Source: Mucilaginibacter_A sp964251965
Lineage (GTDB): Bacteria > Bacteroidota > Bacteroidia > Sphingobacteriales > Sphingobacteriaceae
Direction: 5' to 3'
Assembly: GCA_964251965.1 (NCBI GenBank)
Contig: CAXULQ010000005.1
Span: 62,001-126,000 of the forward strand
Length of the DNA: 64,000 nt
The notes beneath the pieces were generated by a model. That model worked only from the letters and a program-made list of their open reading frames with translations. It ran no database searches and was not told the DNA's origin. Positions 9,319 through 16,986 of this stretch are shown piece after piece. The translations under genes were made by a program, and so were the position numbers. The number at the start of each line of letters is the position of its first letter. Within the stretch, counting starts at the first letter, position 1.

Positions 9319-9353
9319 AAAAACTACACCTTATATATACAGGTGTAGTTTTT
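9319..9353. terminator. Rho-independent terminator after the AhpD cluster
   Basis: AAAAACTACACCT (9319-9331) and AGGTGTAGTTTTT (9341-9353) form a perfect 13-base stem with a 9-base loop and A/T tracts on both sides. It could stop transcription from both directions. It lies 48 bases after the third AhpD-like gene. Confidence 0.75.
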
Positions 9354-9636
9354 GCAATATTAAAGGTAAAAGCACAAGGTTCTTAAGGAGATGCCACGCT
9401 TCATTCTTCGTTTTGCCAGCACTTACTTCGATAACCAAATTGTGTTGGTGTTGAGGTTTAGTTGTTTTACAGGTGGAGGTCCGATCTACAAGCGAAATAA
9501 AAAGCTGAGACAGTGCCTGGTTCCAATTGTGCAATACAACGTGGTTCATTTCTCGAAAACGTTCTGCACTACCAGATAGGCCAATTTCAAAAGGGCGTTG
9601 TCCGAGGAGTCACGATTTGAAGGAACAGGCGTAAAA
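9331..9636 (-). pseudogene. decayed C-terminal fragment of an IS256-family (mutator) transposase
   Basis: Read on the minus strand, about 9612 down to 9550 encodes SSDNALLKLAYLVVQNVFEK and then hits TGA where these transposases normally have KWT. In the next frame the reading continues as HNWNQALSQLFISLVDR (about 9540-9480). The two pieces together match the usual C-terminal layout of IS256-type transposases (ALLKLxYL-x-KWT-x-NWxxxLxQLxI). One in-frame stop plus one frameshift, and loss of the catalytic N-terminal two-thirds, make it a relic. The bases just upstream in this orientation look like an IS256 terminal repeat (9651-9685). Confidence 0.6.
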
Positions 9637-9650
9637 ATTTAAAATACGGG

Positions 9651-9685
9651 TTACATTTGAACGAAGGAATAAGTGTAAACCAGTA
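9651..9685. repeat. 35-bp repeat, probable IS256-type terminal end (copy 1)
   Basis: The sequence reads, on the minus strand, TACTGGTTTACAC then TTATTCCTTCG. A diverged copy in the same orientation lies at 12352-12366 joined to 14038-14059, where an IS1182 element interrupts it. The GGTTTACAC end is typical of IS256-family termini, which fits the transposase relic next to it. Confidence 0.55.
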
Positions 9686-9727
9686 AAAATTTCTCAACAG
9701 TCAACACTTCGGCTGATACTTTTTTAT

Positions 9728-10186
9728 CTAAAAAAATAGGCGTTCATCAAATTCGTAAGGCTCAACGGCTATTATGACAACTTTTTCCAAATCCGGATGA
9801 TTTGGGTTGATCAAGTAATTTAAATCACCTTTTACGACTACGGAAGGTACTTTTAAAATCAATGCTTTTTTATGGGCAACGAATTTATCGCCGATCACCT
9901 GAGTAGAATGGGAATGCGGAATAGACTTAAAGTCAGCAGGCCATTCATCAGGCTTTAATTCCCAAATGGTTACCCCTTCAGGTAGTTCATAAGTAATGGC
10001 CACATAACCTTTTGGAAGGATTCCTAAAGGAACATGTACGGCTATTTCTGTAGTTGCCAAAGCAATCGACTGCGCAGTATAAAGTATTGGAGTGCCTTTG
10101 CTATTCCAACGGCCTCCGGCTATTTCGGCGCCTTTACCACTTAAATCCCTGCTATGTTTAGATTTTGTTAAACGAAAAAGCTTCAT
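9728..10186 (-). CDS. RES-domain toxin of a type II toxin-antitoxin pair
   Basis: The product is a 152-residue RES-family protein. Members studied elsewhere degrade or modify NAD+ and arrest growth. Expected conserved residues are present: Arg5 (LFRLT), the GGRWN segment with Arg26, Tyr36 in ILYTA and Glu47 in LATTE, plus NPNHPD near the C-terminus. The start overlaps the antitoxin stop by four bases (ATGA at 10183-10186), so translation is coupled. The enzymatic activity is known for the family and not shown here. Confidence 0.85.
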   Translation of the reverse strand: MKLFRLTKSKHSRDLSGKGAEIAGGRWNSKGTPILYTAQSIALATTEIAVHVPLGILPKGYVAITYELPEGVTIWELKPDEWPADFKSIPHSHSTQVIGDKFVAHKKALILKVPSVVVKGDLNYLINPNHPDLEKVVIIAVEPYEFDERLFF

Positions 10187-10614
10187 GCCAGCACCCCGTG
10201 TTCTATACGGGTAAGCTCGTCTCTGACTAAATTAATTCCAAAGGTAGTATCTAACAAGTCTTTAGGTTTCACCCCGCCAAGGGCAATACTTTTAGTATTC
10301 AGCCAGCTATCAAAGTTCCCGTTATCTTCAAATACCTCAAGGCCATATTTGTAAAGAAGCCTGATTTCTAAAATGCGTTCTGCAAAGCTTGCTTGAAAAG
10401 GTTTGTTTTCTTTCTTGTAACGTTGCAGGGTTCTTTCTGATAAGTTCAAGTAGCGAGACCATTCCAGGAAAGAAAAAGGAACAGATTTTAACATGTCCTC
10501 AAAGAAGGAATAGTTAATCCCTTCCCGTATCGCTTTTATCAAAAAAAGGCTACCCTTGTCATCTACTGATTTGAAGGATAGATCCTGCTCTAAAAGTTCC
10601 GCCGTTCTTGCCAT
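10183..10614 (-). CDS. Xre/MbcA/ParS-type antitoxin paired with RES toxin
   Basis: This 143-residue antitoxin has an N-terminal helix-turn-helix region at about 45-80 (WSRYLNLSERTLQRYKKENK). A C-terminal toxin-binding domain at about 85-140 contains FDSWLNTKSIALGGVKPKDL, the usual antitoxin hallmark. It lies first in the pair, as is normal, so it is made before the toxin and can autorepress the operon. Direct repeats just upstream (10627-10658) are candidate binding sites. Confidence 0.85.
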   Translation of the reverse strand: MARTAELLEQDLSFKSVDDKGSLFLIKAIREGINYSFFEDMLKSVPFSFLEWSRYLNLSERTLQRYKKENKPFQASFAERILEIRLLYKYGLEVFEDNGNFDSWLNTKSIALGGVKPKDLLDTTFGINLVRDELTRIEHGVLA

Positions 10615-10618
10615 AAAT

Positions 10619-10658
10619 CAAATATACGACAAATGGCGAATACAAAACGACAAATTGC
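10619..10658 (-). promoter_or_regulatory. promoter and candidate operator of the RES/Xre operon
   Basis: On the minus strand TATATTTG (complement of 10619-10626) is an exact -7 match, only a few bases before the antitoxin ATG. Two direct copies of CGACAAATKGC sit at 10627-10637 and 10648-10658, 21 bases apart or two helical turns, and cover the expected promoter spacer. This is the layout expected of an autoregulated antitoxin operator. The -33 element is not clear. Confidence 0.5.
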
Positions 10659-10806
10659 ATAAATTTTAAATTCAATAATTTCTTGTCTTCTGATTTTTTA
10701 CGAAGAAGATCAAATTGATGATCCGATCTTTGTAATCTAGCTTTGGTGCAGATTTATTTCAACAAGCCTTCCTATAAACGTTATCTTTAAATAAGAAATT
10801 GCTTCT

Positions 10807-12168
10807 ATGGGTAAGTGCCTTTTATATCTAATTGCTATTACTAATTTTCTTCTGTTTGTATCGTGGAAAACTCCGGATTACCGTAAGACCTGCACTTATG
10901 TTTATCAAAACCTTGACGCAAGGGCAAAGGCTGGATTACCGGCCCTGTTAGGTAAAAAATCATTAAACGAAGTGGCTGCAAACATGAGCCGTGCAGCAAA
11001 AGATTCGATTGCTTTTTATGTTAAGCCGTTAAAGAGCATTCACTTAGGTGGGCCATATAAACACGAACAACTTGACCATGTTTTGCGTCCTGCACACCTT
11101 CAAATATTAAACGGGATCAAAAGGTTTGAAAGGCAATTGTCTAATCACAAGTTGCCGCAAAAGGATCGTCTTTTTGCCCTGCAGGTGCTTATCGGCCTGC
11201 ATACGGCCATGTCGCTGCCTTTGCAAGTTACCGGGCTTCCGGCCAAAAGTGAAATCCTTACTCATGACATTTTTATGGATACAGAAATGCCAGATTTGAA
11301 AACTGTTTCTATAGTTACCGTCCGGCTATACGACGCTTACCAGCTTGGTGTAAGAGTCGTCCAGGCTGGTACTGACCAGCGGATGATAGCAAGCTTTATG
11401 GAATCAGGATATAAGGCAGCAGGAAACGGGCTAGCTGGAAGCTTGAAAGAGGCTTTTAAACCAATAGGAATTTACGAATTAGGCGAAGGCCCTAATTGGG
11501 GTAAAATCATAGAGCCGGGCAAGCATCCCATTTACATCTTTGAGTATCCTAGCTTCCCCGGAGGGCTGCAATATTTCAACAAGTTCATGAACGAGCACCT
11601 GCACTATCCGTCAGCGGCATGGAACAAAGGCATTCAAGGAGTGTCTTCTGTGCAGATTGTCGTAGAAAAGGATGGTTCATTAAGCCATATAAAAGTTGTT
11701 GGCCCGGTAAGCCCTGACATCGATTCAGAGGTAGTACGGGCCATCCGGTTGTCACCAAAATGGATTCCTTCCCGCCTTACCGTTGATGGTCCTCCGATAC
11801 GTAGCCAGTGGACCTGTATCACTTATTTCCGTATTAAACCGGGCAAAAAAAGAGAAGATGCTTTTAATATTCCCTTTCATGATAATATTAAGCCTGCATT
11901 TGCCGGCGGTAAAGCAGCATTTGAAAAGTATATCCAAGCAAACATTTCCCATACCGGCCCTCCTTATGGACGCGTAACAGTGCACTATGTCGTGGACACA
12001 TTAGGAAACGTTAAGGTTAAGGAGGTAATCAGGAGCCTTTCCAAACAGGCAGATGCACAGGCAATCAAACTGATGGAGCAATCACCGCGATGGAAACCCG
12101 GCTTTATGTGGGGTACATTAAAAACAATGATGGGTGACACCTTATCAATCTGGTTTAGAAAAAAGTGA
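10807..12168 (+). CDS. exported protein with two tandem TonB C-terminal-like domains
   Basis: This 453-residue protein has a hydrophobic N-terminus (CLLYLIAITNFLLFVSW), probably a signal peptide or anchor. Residues 20-225 are helical and unrecognised. Two TonB_C-like units follow. One at about 243-340 starts FPGGLQYFNKFMNEHLHYPS with VSSVQIVVEKDGSLSHIKVV. The second, at about 358-453, has FAGGKAAFEKYIQANI and GRVTVHYVVDTLGNVKVKEV. Such domains normally contact TonB boxes of receptors. Finding two in one chain, without the proline-rich linker and ExbBD context of a true TonB, is unusual. It sits alone between the toxin-antitoxin pair and an IS element. Confidence 0.65.
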   Translation: MGKCLLYLIAITNFLLFVSWKTPDYRKTCTYVYQNLDARAKAGLPALLGKKSLNEVAANMSRAAKDSIAFYVKPLKSIHLGGPYKHEQLDHVLRPAHLQILNGIKRFERQLSNHKLPQKDRLFALQVLIGLHTAMSLPLQVTGLPAKSEILTHDIFMDTEMPDLKTVSIVTVRLYDAYQLGVRVVQAGTDQRMIASFMESGYKAAGNGLAGSLKEAFKPIGIYELGEGPNWGKIIEPGKHPIYIFEYPSFPGGLQYFNKFMNEHLHYPSAAWNKGIQGVSSVQIVVEKDGSLSHIKVVGPVSPDIDSEVVRAIRLSPKWIPSRLTVDGPPIRSQWTCITYFRIKPGKKREDAFNIPFHDNIKPAFAGGKAAFEKYIQANISHTGPPYGRVTVHYVVDTLGNVKVKEVIRSLSKQADAQAIKLMEQSPRWKPGFMWGTLKTMMGDTLSIWFRKK

Positions 12169-12351
12169 GTGATCAGGAATGTTCCTGTTTCAATAATTGT
12201 TAAATCTTCAAATTCATGATAGAAAGAAAGTCAACTAGGTTACTCAAGCGCCTCTTTAGTCTGACCTAATTCCTAATTGCACACTGCAGCACTTCGATTT
12301 AATGACTACTGGCTTGTACTTAAGTTTTTCTTTTAAAGAAATAATTCTCCA

Positions 12352-12366
12352 TTACATTTAAACGAA
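12352..12366. repeat. 35-bp repeat (copy 2), left half, interrupted by IS1182
   Basis: TTACATTTAAACGAA here joins AAGGAATTTGTGTAAACC at 14038-14055 once the IS element is removed. The result reconstructs a sequence nearly identical to 9651-9685. The bases AA are shared by both flanks and are a possible 2-bp target duplication. Confidence 0.6.
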
Positions 12367-14037
12367 CGTGGCTGTTGCAGAACTCAAATAAAGCGTATTT
12401 TTTCTTTTATTTAGGCAGAAGAATGCGTAAATTAAGGGCATGCAAGGCAGAAAGGACTATACCGAAAAGCTGTTTACAAGTTTTCAGTTATCTAACCGGG
12501 TTCCGAAAGAAAACCTTTACCGCAGACTTCGCGAAACACTTGATTTGAGCTTTTTATACAAAGACACGAAAGAACTTTACGGCAGTACGGGTAATCCTTC
12601 CATTGATCCGATAGTATTTTTTAAACTGCTTCTAACGGGCTACCTGGAGAACATTACTTCTGATCGGAAACTGGTAGAACACTGTTCGATGCGGATGGAC
12701 GTACTATACTTTCTGGGTTTTGATATAGACGAGGGACTGCCCTGGCATTCTACGATCAGTAGGACAAGGCAACTCTATCCGATTGCTTTATTCGAGGTTT
12801 TATTTAATAAAGTGTTTGCGCTGTGTGTGAATTCCGGTATGGTATCGGGCCATACACAGGCAGTAGATTCGGCACCGGTGAAAGCAAACGCTTCAATGGA
12901 AAGCCTGGCTTTAAAGAAACCAATGAATTCGGTAGAAAACCATTTGCAAAAAGTAGAGGAAGAAAACCAAGAACCGAAAAAGAAGAATGATCCTGCAGTA
13001 AGGGAATCCTATATCAGTGCGCCTAACCACCAGTTAAGAAAGCTAAAGAAACACCAGCAGAAATTGCTTGATAGCCCGAAAGGCCCTCCAGGGTCTGTTC
13101 ACGAAAAAGCGCAACTGTTAAGTAATAAAACGCATTACAGCCCTCATGATCCGGATGCCCGAATATCAGTTAAACCAGGCAAAGCAAGGAAAATGAACTA
13201 CCGGTGCAGCATGGCAGTAGATACTGCTGAAGGTGTGATCAGTCATGTACAGGCAGATTTTGCAGACGGCAGGGATAGTCAGTATCTACCTGAGATCACC
13301 CGTCAGTTACAAAGCCGCCTAAAGGAAAACGAACTCCGGATGAAGAATCTGCTGGCTGATACCGGCTATTCAAATGGCTCCAACTATAGCTTTCTGGAAC
13401 AAAAAGGCATTACCGGATGGATTCCCGCATTTGGAATGTACAAACCTGTTTCATCTGAATTTACTTATAATCCGGAAAAAGACGAATATATCTGCCCAGC
13501 AGGCAAACGGGTCCCATTCAAAAAATTTGATCATACGGACGACGGAAGACTATTAAAGCAATACTGGACAGCATCAAAGGACTGCAAAACTTGCCCGTTG
13601 AAATCCAGCTGCATACCGGATATACATTATAAAAGAATCATTCGAACGCCTTACGACGAGCAGTACCAGAAAGCTTATGACCGGCAACAGAGCAAAAAGG
13701 GATGGCAGATGAAAAAGCTGAGGCAAAGCACGGTCGAACCGGTCTTCGGCAGTTTGATCTATTATTACGGACTAAGTAAAATAGGTGTATTGGGTAAAGC
13801 CGGTGCCCACAAAGTTATGCTCATGGCTGCCATTGCCTTCAATCTCAAAAAGTACCTGAAAACGGGAGGAAGAAAACCTTCGCGCGCCTTCTTTAAAGAC
13901 GTTATAAAAGACCTTGAACAAGCATTGTTTGCTTTACTCACCTTTTTAAACAATACGTACCAGTTTTCCTAAAAGCTAAAAAAACGCCACCTGAAACACA
14001 AGTATTCATGAGATATACCCCTTGTGCAACGGCCACG
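12367..14037 (+). mobile_element. IS1182-family insertion sequence, intact
   Basis: The element is about 1671 bp. Terminal inverted repeats CGTGGCTGTTGCAGAA (12367-12382) and the complement of 14022-14037 (CGTGGCCGTTGCACAA) agree at 14 of 16 positions. One full-length transposase gene occupies most of it. The left and right flanks rejoin into a copy of the repeat at 9651-9685, which fixes the insertion point. The target duplication is either AA (2 bp) or ACGAA (5 bp), depending on where the ends are drawn. Confidence 0.8.
12440..13972 (+). CDS. IS1182-family transposase
   Basis: The transposase has 510 residues. An N-terminal DUF772-type domain at about 35-125 (DPIVFFKLLLTGYLENITSD and PWHSTISRTRQ) precedes a DDE domain. 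Candidate catalytic acids are the Asp in QAVDSAPVKANAS, the Asp in LLADTGYSNG and the Glu in STVEPVFGSL. A cysteine cluster (CKTCPLKSSC) lies before the last acid, as is usual in this family. The frame has no stops or shifts, so the element may still be active. It starts at ATG 12440, 73 bases inside the left end. Confidence 0.92.
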   Translation: MQGRKDYTEKLFTSFQLSNRVPKENLYRRLRETLDLSFLYKDTKELYGSTGNPSIDPIVFFKLLLTGYLENITSDRKLVEHCSMRMDVLYFLGFDIDEGLPWHSTISRTRQLYPIALFEVLFNKVFALCVNSGMVSGHTQAVDSAPVKANASMESLALKKPMNSVENHLQKVEEENQEPKKKNDPAVRESYISAPNHQLRKLKKHQQKLLDSPKGPPGSVHEKAQLLSNKTHYSPHDPDARISVKPGKARKMNYRCSMAVDTAEGVISHVQADFADGRDSQYLPEITRQLQSRLKENELRMKNLLADTGYSNGSNYSFLEQKGITGWIPAFGMYKPVSSEFTYNPEKDEYICPAGKRVPFKKFDHTDDGRLLKQYWTASKDCKTCPLKSSCIPDIHYKRIIRTPYDEQYQKAYDRQQSKKGWQMKKLRQSTVEPVFGSLIYYYGLSKIGVLGKAGAHKVMLMAAIAFNLKKYLKTGGRKPSRAFFKDVIKDLEQALFALLTFLNNTYQFS

Positions 14038-14059
14038 AAGGAATTTGTGTAAACCAGTA
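14038..14059. repeat. 35-bp repeat (copy 2), right half
   Basis: This is the continuation of the interrupted copy that begins at 12352-12366. It ends in CAGTA like the intact copy at 9681-9685. On the minus strand it begins TACTGGTTTACACAAATTCC, which resembles an IS256-type terminus. Confidence 0.55.
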
Positions 14060-14242
14060 TTAACAATAACAATTCCTTTTTCAATCCCTAAACCATTACA
14101 TAAAACTGTTACACGGATTGCTTTACACCTAAATTGCGTTTTTTGCAGGTTTAATTGTAACAATTAACTATATTGATTGCTAAACGGCAAAAAGAAACAA
14201 TACACAAGATCCTTCGAGTATGCCCGGGATTGGATTAATAAT

Positions 14243-14257
14243 GATGCTTCTTTTATC
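14243..14257. repeat. single motif arm GATGCTTCTTTTATC
   Basis: An exact 15-base core copy is followed by CTATAAAAATTGG, the AT-rich flank seen at other copies. It lies in the 414-bp gene-free stretch 13973-14386, which otherwise holds the right end of the IS element and the RemB-like relic. Confidence 0.6.
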
Positions 14258-14311
14258 CTATAAAAATTGGTGCTTGTATCAATTTAACTTAATCAAAAAT
14301 CAAATGCGTAA

Positions 14312-14383
14312 ACAATCAGCGATACAACAATGTTTAGTTTCGGCTCTTACAGCAGTTTTAGGAATTTGTACTATAATTTTTAG
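14312..14383 (+). pseudogene. relic 3' end of a second RemB-like barrel gene
   Basis: Read up to the TAG at 14381-14383, this stretch encodes TISDTTMFSFGSYSSFRNLY followed by YNF. The tail of the RemB-like protein at 836-2455 is NTTMFTIGLRSSFRNLYYDF, with 14 of the last 20 residues identical, and the DNA is also clearly similar. A stop codon immediately upstream in this frame shows that only the last 23 codons remain. It is either the scar of a deleted paralogue or a 3' end left by an integration event. Confidence 0.7.
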
Positions 14384-14386
14384 GAG

Positions 14387-15247
14387 ATGATAGATAATTT
14401 GTATACCGTGTATCCTTCTTCTCCTTTACTTTCAAAGTATATCTATTGCTATTATATCATTGAAAATACCGATACCAATTTTAGAAGTTTACATTATTCA
14501 TTTCCACATACTTTCAATGCTGTAAGTATATACAGTGGAGGAAATTACTTTATAGAAAAACAACAAATTAAAATTATTGGAAGTGCTGAGTCTTCTTCTC
14601 CATTCACAATTTTACAAGGAAAATGTCAAAAACCTTTACTAGTCGATCTTGAAGGAAGTTTTTCAAGAATAACAATCTTATTTAAATCGCTTGGTATAAA
14701 TAATTTCATCAATTCCCCTTTAGGCGAAATTATGGGCAGTGAACCAAGTTTGTTTACGCAATGGAATTCGGATAGTTATAATCAATTGCTACAGTTTTTA
14801 TTTACAGGTAATAATATAAGTAGCCGCATTAGTGAACTCGAAGTTTTTCTTTGTCTGAATATAAAATTGTCAGACCTTACACTTTTGCGTAAATCAATAC
14901 AATATTTGTCTGATTTTATAGAAGGAAAATCTATCGAAGAAATTGCCGGAACAATACAAATTCCTCTACGAACTTTTAACCGATTATTTAAATTGCACTT
15001 AGGTGTTTCACCGATAATGTATCGTCAAATAGCTCGTTTCAGGCATTCTTTAGAAAATAAGCTGTTTAATGAACAATTCAAGAAGCTCACCGAAATAGGT
15101 TATAATAGTAATTTTTATGACCAGTCTTACTTTAATAAGCTTTACAAGCAATTATCAGGATCAAACCCTAAAACATTTTTTAAAGTAGTTGAACAAGTTG
15201 GGGATAGCAAATTAGTATTTCAACTAATAAAAGAACAAACTGGCTGA
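14387..15247 (+). CDS. AraC-family transcriptional regulator
   Basis: This 286-residue regulator has a C-terminal double helix-turn-helix at about 175-275: SIEEIAGTIQIPLRTFNRLFK, then LTEIGYNSNFYDQSYFNKLY and SGSNPKTFFK. The N-terminal part (about 1-160) resembles the DUF6597-type sensor half of such regulators, with PHTFNAVSIYSGG. It is AT-rich compared with the core genes and sits 55 bases before an equally AT-rich hydrolase gene, which it may control. Its start at ATG 14387 follows the relic stop by three bases. Confidence 0.82.
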   Translation: MIDNLYTVYPSSPLLSKYIYCYYIIENTDTNFRSLHYSFPHTFNAVSIYSGGNYFIEKQQIKIIGSAESSSPFTILQGKCQKPLLVDLEGSFSRITILFKSLGINNFINSPLGEIMGSEPSLFTQWNSDSYNQLLQFLFTGNNISSRISELEVFLCLNIKLSDLTLLRKSIQYLSDFIEGKSIEEIAGTIQIPLRTFNRLFKLHLGVSPIMYRQIARFRHSLENKLFNEQFKKLTEIGYNSNFYDQSYFNKLYKQLSGSNPKTFFKVVEQVGDSKLVFQLIKEQTG

Positions 15248-15302
15248 AAAATACAATTTTAAAGTTTAGCGAAAGGATACCTTAGTATTAAAAATAGCAC
15301 TT

Positions 15303-16955
15303 ATGAAACTTCGCTTTTACTTAATACAGGTATTTATAATAGTTACAACAATCTCAACTTACGGACAATCTATAATTGCCAATAAATACCTTGATACTGC
15401 TGTTGCTTACCAAAGGACAGTTAAAAATTACGTAAAAGCTTTAAGATATTATGAACTTGCCATTAAAGCAGGCAACGAAGGGAATTATACCTACTATAAT
15501 GCTGCACAGTGTGCCTGCCAATGCGGACAGACAGACAAAGCAATCGACTACTATAAAAAGGGGTTTGATAAATATATTGATTTTAATAACTATGAATTTT
15601 TTGCTACTGATACACTTAACAAGTGTTTCAATAATACACCCGATTGGAAAAGATATTTAGCGTTGATGAAGCCGAAGTACGATTCAGTAACTACAATTAG
15701 AACAAATTATTTGATAAGTATAAAGGATACTTCCAAAAGGTTAAATCATTCCTCGATAAGTGATTCGCTAAGTATAATTTCAAAACTTAAAGATAAAAGT
15801 ACAAGCGAAACAATCAAATGGATAAGGAGCTATAAAAACTTTGCACCTCCACCAGAAAAAAGCCATGGAACAATATATACAATCAAAGTTAATGATAGCT
15901 TAACCGTTCCGTTTTTTGTTTATGTACCCAAAGGATATGATTCGGGAAAGAAAAATAAACTCTATGTTTTTCTACATGGTGGAGTTAGTCAGCGTCCAAA
16001 CTTTTATTCTACACCCATGCTTTACGACGATGATCAGAAGGTATTGAAAAAGCCAGTTGATAACAGTGCTATCGTTATTTATCCTTTGGCAAAAAAAGGA
16101 TTCAACTGGCTATATAATCTAAACGCATTTGAAACTATTGTTAAAGAGATAAGCTTTGTAAAATCATTATACAATATTGATGATAACAAGGTATATGTAG
16201 GAGGCCATTCAGATGGTGGTACAGCCACGTTTTGGTTTGCAACTCATAAGCCGAGTTATTTTGCATCGTTTCTGGGATTAAATTATAATCCACGTTCTTA
16301 TTTTGATAATACCAATTTAGGTAATCTTAAAAATGAAGTAAAATTTTATGGTATAAGTGCAACTGATGATGGCACTTTTAATATCAACAGCGTGTCCAAT
16401 ATCAAAAATTATGGACTAAGTTTAGGAGATAACTGGTACGGGTTCACAATTAAAGGCGGCCACAGTTTGCCTTTTGATAATCCGGAAGCTACTTATTTTG
16501 TTTATGACAGTTTATTTAATCAGGTTCGGAATCCTTTCTCAAAAAAGATTCAATGGGAAACAGACAATGTAAAAAACGGACGTTCTTACTGGTTAGAGAT
16601 TAGTCAGTTAGATACTTTAAGTTCAAAATCTAATTGGCAAGAATCTTATAATCCACCTTCTATAACCCTAAATGGCAAAACTGTTAATTTCAATTTTAAT
16701 CCACATAAATCTGGTGCAGTAACAGCAGTTATAAAAGACAATATATTAAACATTCAACAATCAAGGGTAAAAGAGTTAACCTTTTATGTTTCAGCAGAAT
16801 TAGTTAATTTAAACAAGCCTGTTAAGATCTATGTAAATAATAGACTTGTTTTTAATGCTCTAATTAAAGAAGACAAAAAGACAATTTTAGACGAGTTTAT
16901 TAAGACTAAAGACAGGAGCGTAGTTGTAGTTAATAAGATTAAAATTCCTCTTTGA
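15303..16955 (+). CDS. exported alpha/beta-hydrolase (esterase-like) with TPR-like N-terminus
   Basis: The protein has 550 residues. A signal peptide (about 1-20, ending TYGQ) precedes helical TPR-like repeats at about 25-110 (YYELAIKAGNEGNYTYYNAA and DKAIDYYKKGFDKY). An alpha/beta-hydrolase core follows at about 190-400. The oxyanion-side strand VFLHGG and the nucleophile elbow GGHSDGG with Ser303 are clear, and His in KGGHSLPF could complete the triad. The layout resembles the polyhydroxybutyrate depolymerase/PlaC-like esterases. A beta-rich tail of about 150 residues is of unknown role. AT-rich composition and the adjacent AraC gene suggest joint acquisition. Confidence 0.72.
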   Translation: MKLRFYLIQVFIIVTTISTYGQSIIANKYLDTAVAYQRTVKNYVKALRYYELAIKAGNEGNYTYYNAAQCACQCGQTDKAIDYYKKGFDKYIDFNNYEFFATDTLNKCFNNTPDWKRYLALMKPKYDSVTTIRTNYLISIKDTSKRLNHSSISDSLSIISKLKDKSTSETIKWIRSYKNFAPPPEKSHGTIYTIKVNDSLTVPFFVYVPKGYDSGKKNKLYVFLHGGVSQRPNFYSTPMLYDDDQKVLKKPVDNSAIVIYPLAKKGFNWLYNLNAFETIVKEISFVKSLYNIDDNKVYVGGHSDGGTATFWFATHKPSYFASFLGLNYNPRSYFDNTNLGNLKNEVKFYGISATDDGTFNINSVSNIKNYGLSLGDNWYGFTIKGGHSLPFDNPEATYFVYDSLFNQVRNPFSKKIQWETDNVKNGRSYWLEISQLDTLSSKSNWQESYNPPSITLNGKTVNFNFNPHKSGAVTAVIKDNILNIQQSRVKELTFYVSAELVNLNKPVKIYVNNRLVFNALIKEDKKTILDEFIKTKDRSVVVVNKIKIPL

Positions 16956-16970
16956 TCTTAATTTTTACCC

Positions 16971-16986
16971 GTTAAAAGAAGCATCA
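16971..16986. repeat. single motif arm supplying the dxs stop codon
   Basis: GTTAAAAGAAGCATCA at 16971-16986 ends in TCA, which on the minus strand is the TGA stop of dxs (16984-16986). The arm is preceded by AATTTTTACCC, the usual AT-rich flank. It lies between convergent genes. Confidence 0.6.

Noticed and set aside
9391..9579. 62-codon plus-strand frame opposite the IS256 relic
   Set aside because: The minus strand explains this DNA as a broken transposase; the plus frame has no recognisable features.
10807..11480. Possible distant S1/P1-nuclease similarity in the N-terminal part (LHTAMSLPLQV)
   Set aside because: Only a short stretch looks similar, and the histidines and aspartates needed for zinc binding are absent.
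2456..16955. Whole accessory region as an integrative element with integrase
   Set aside because: No integrase, relaxase or conjugation gene is present; only the bracketing gene-end repeat supports integration, so it is reported as a hypothesis and not a feature.
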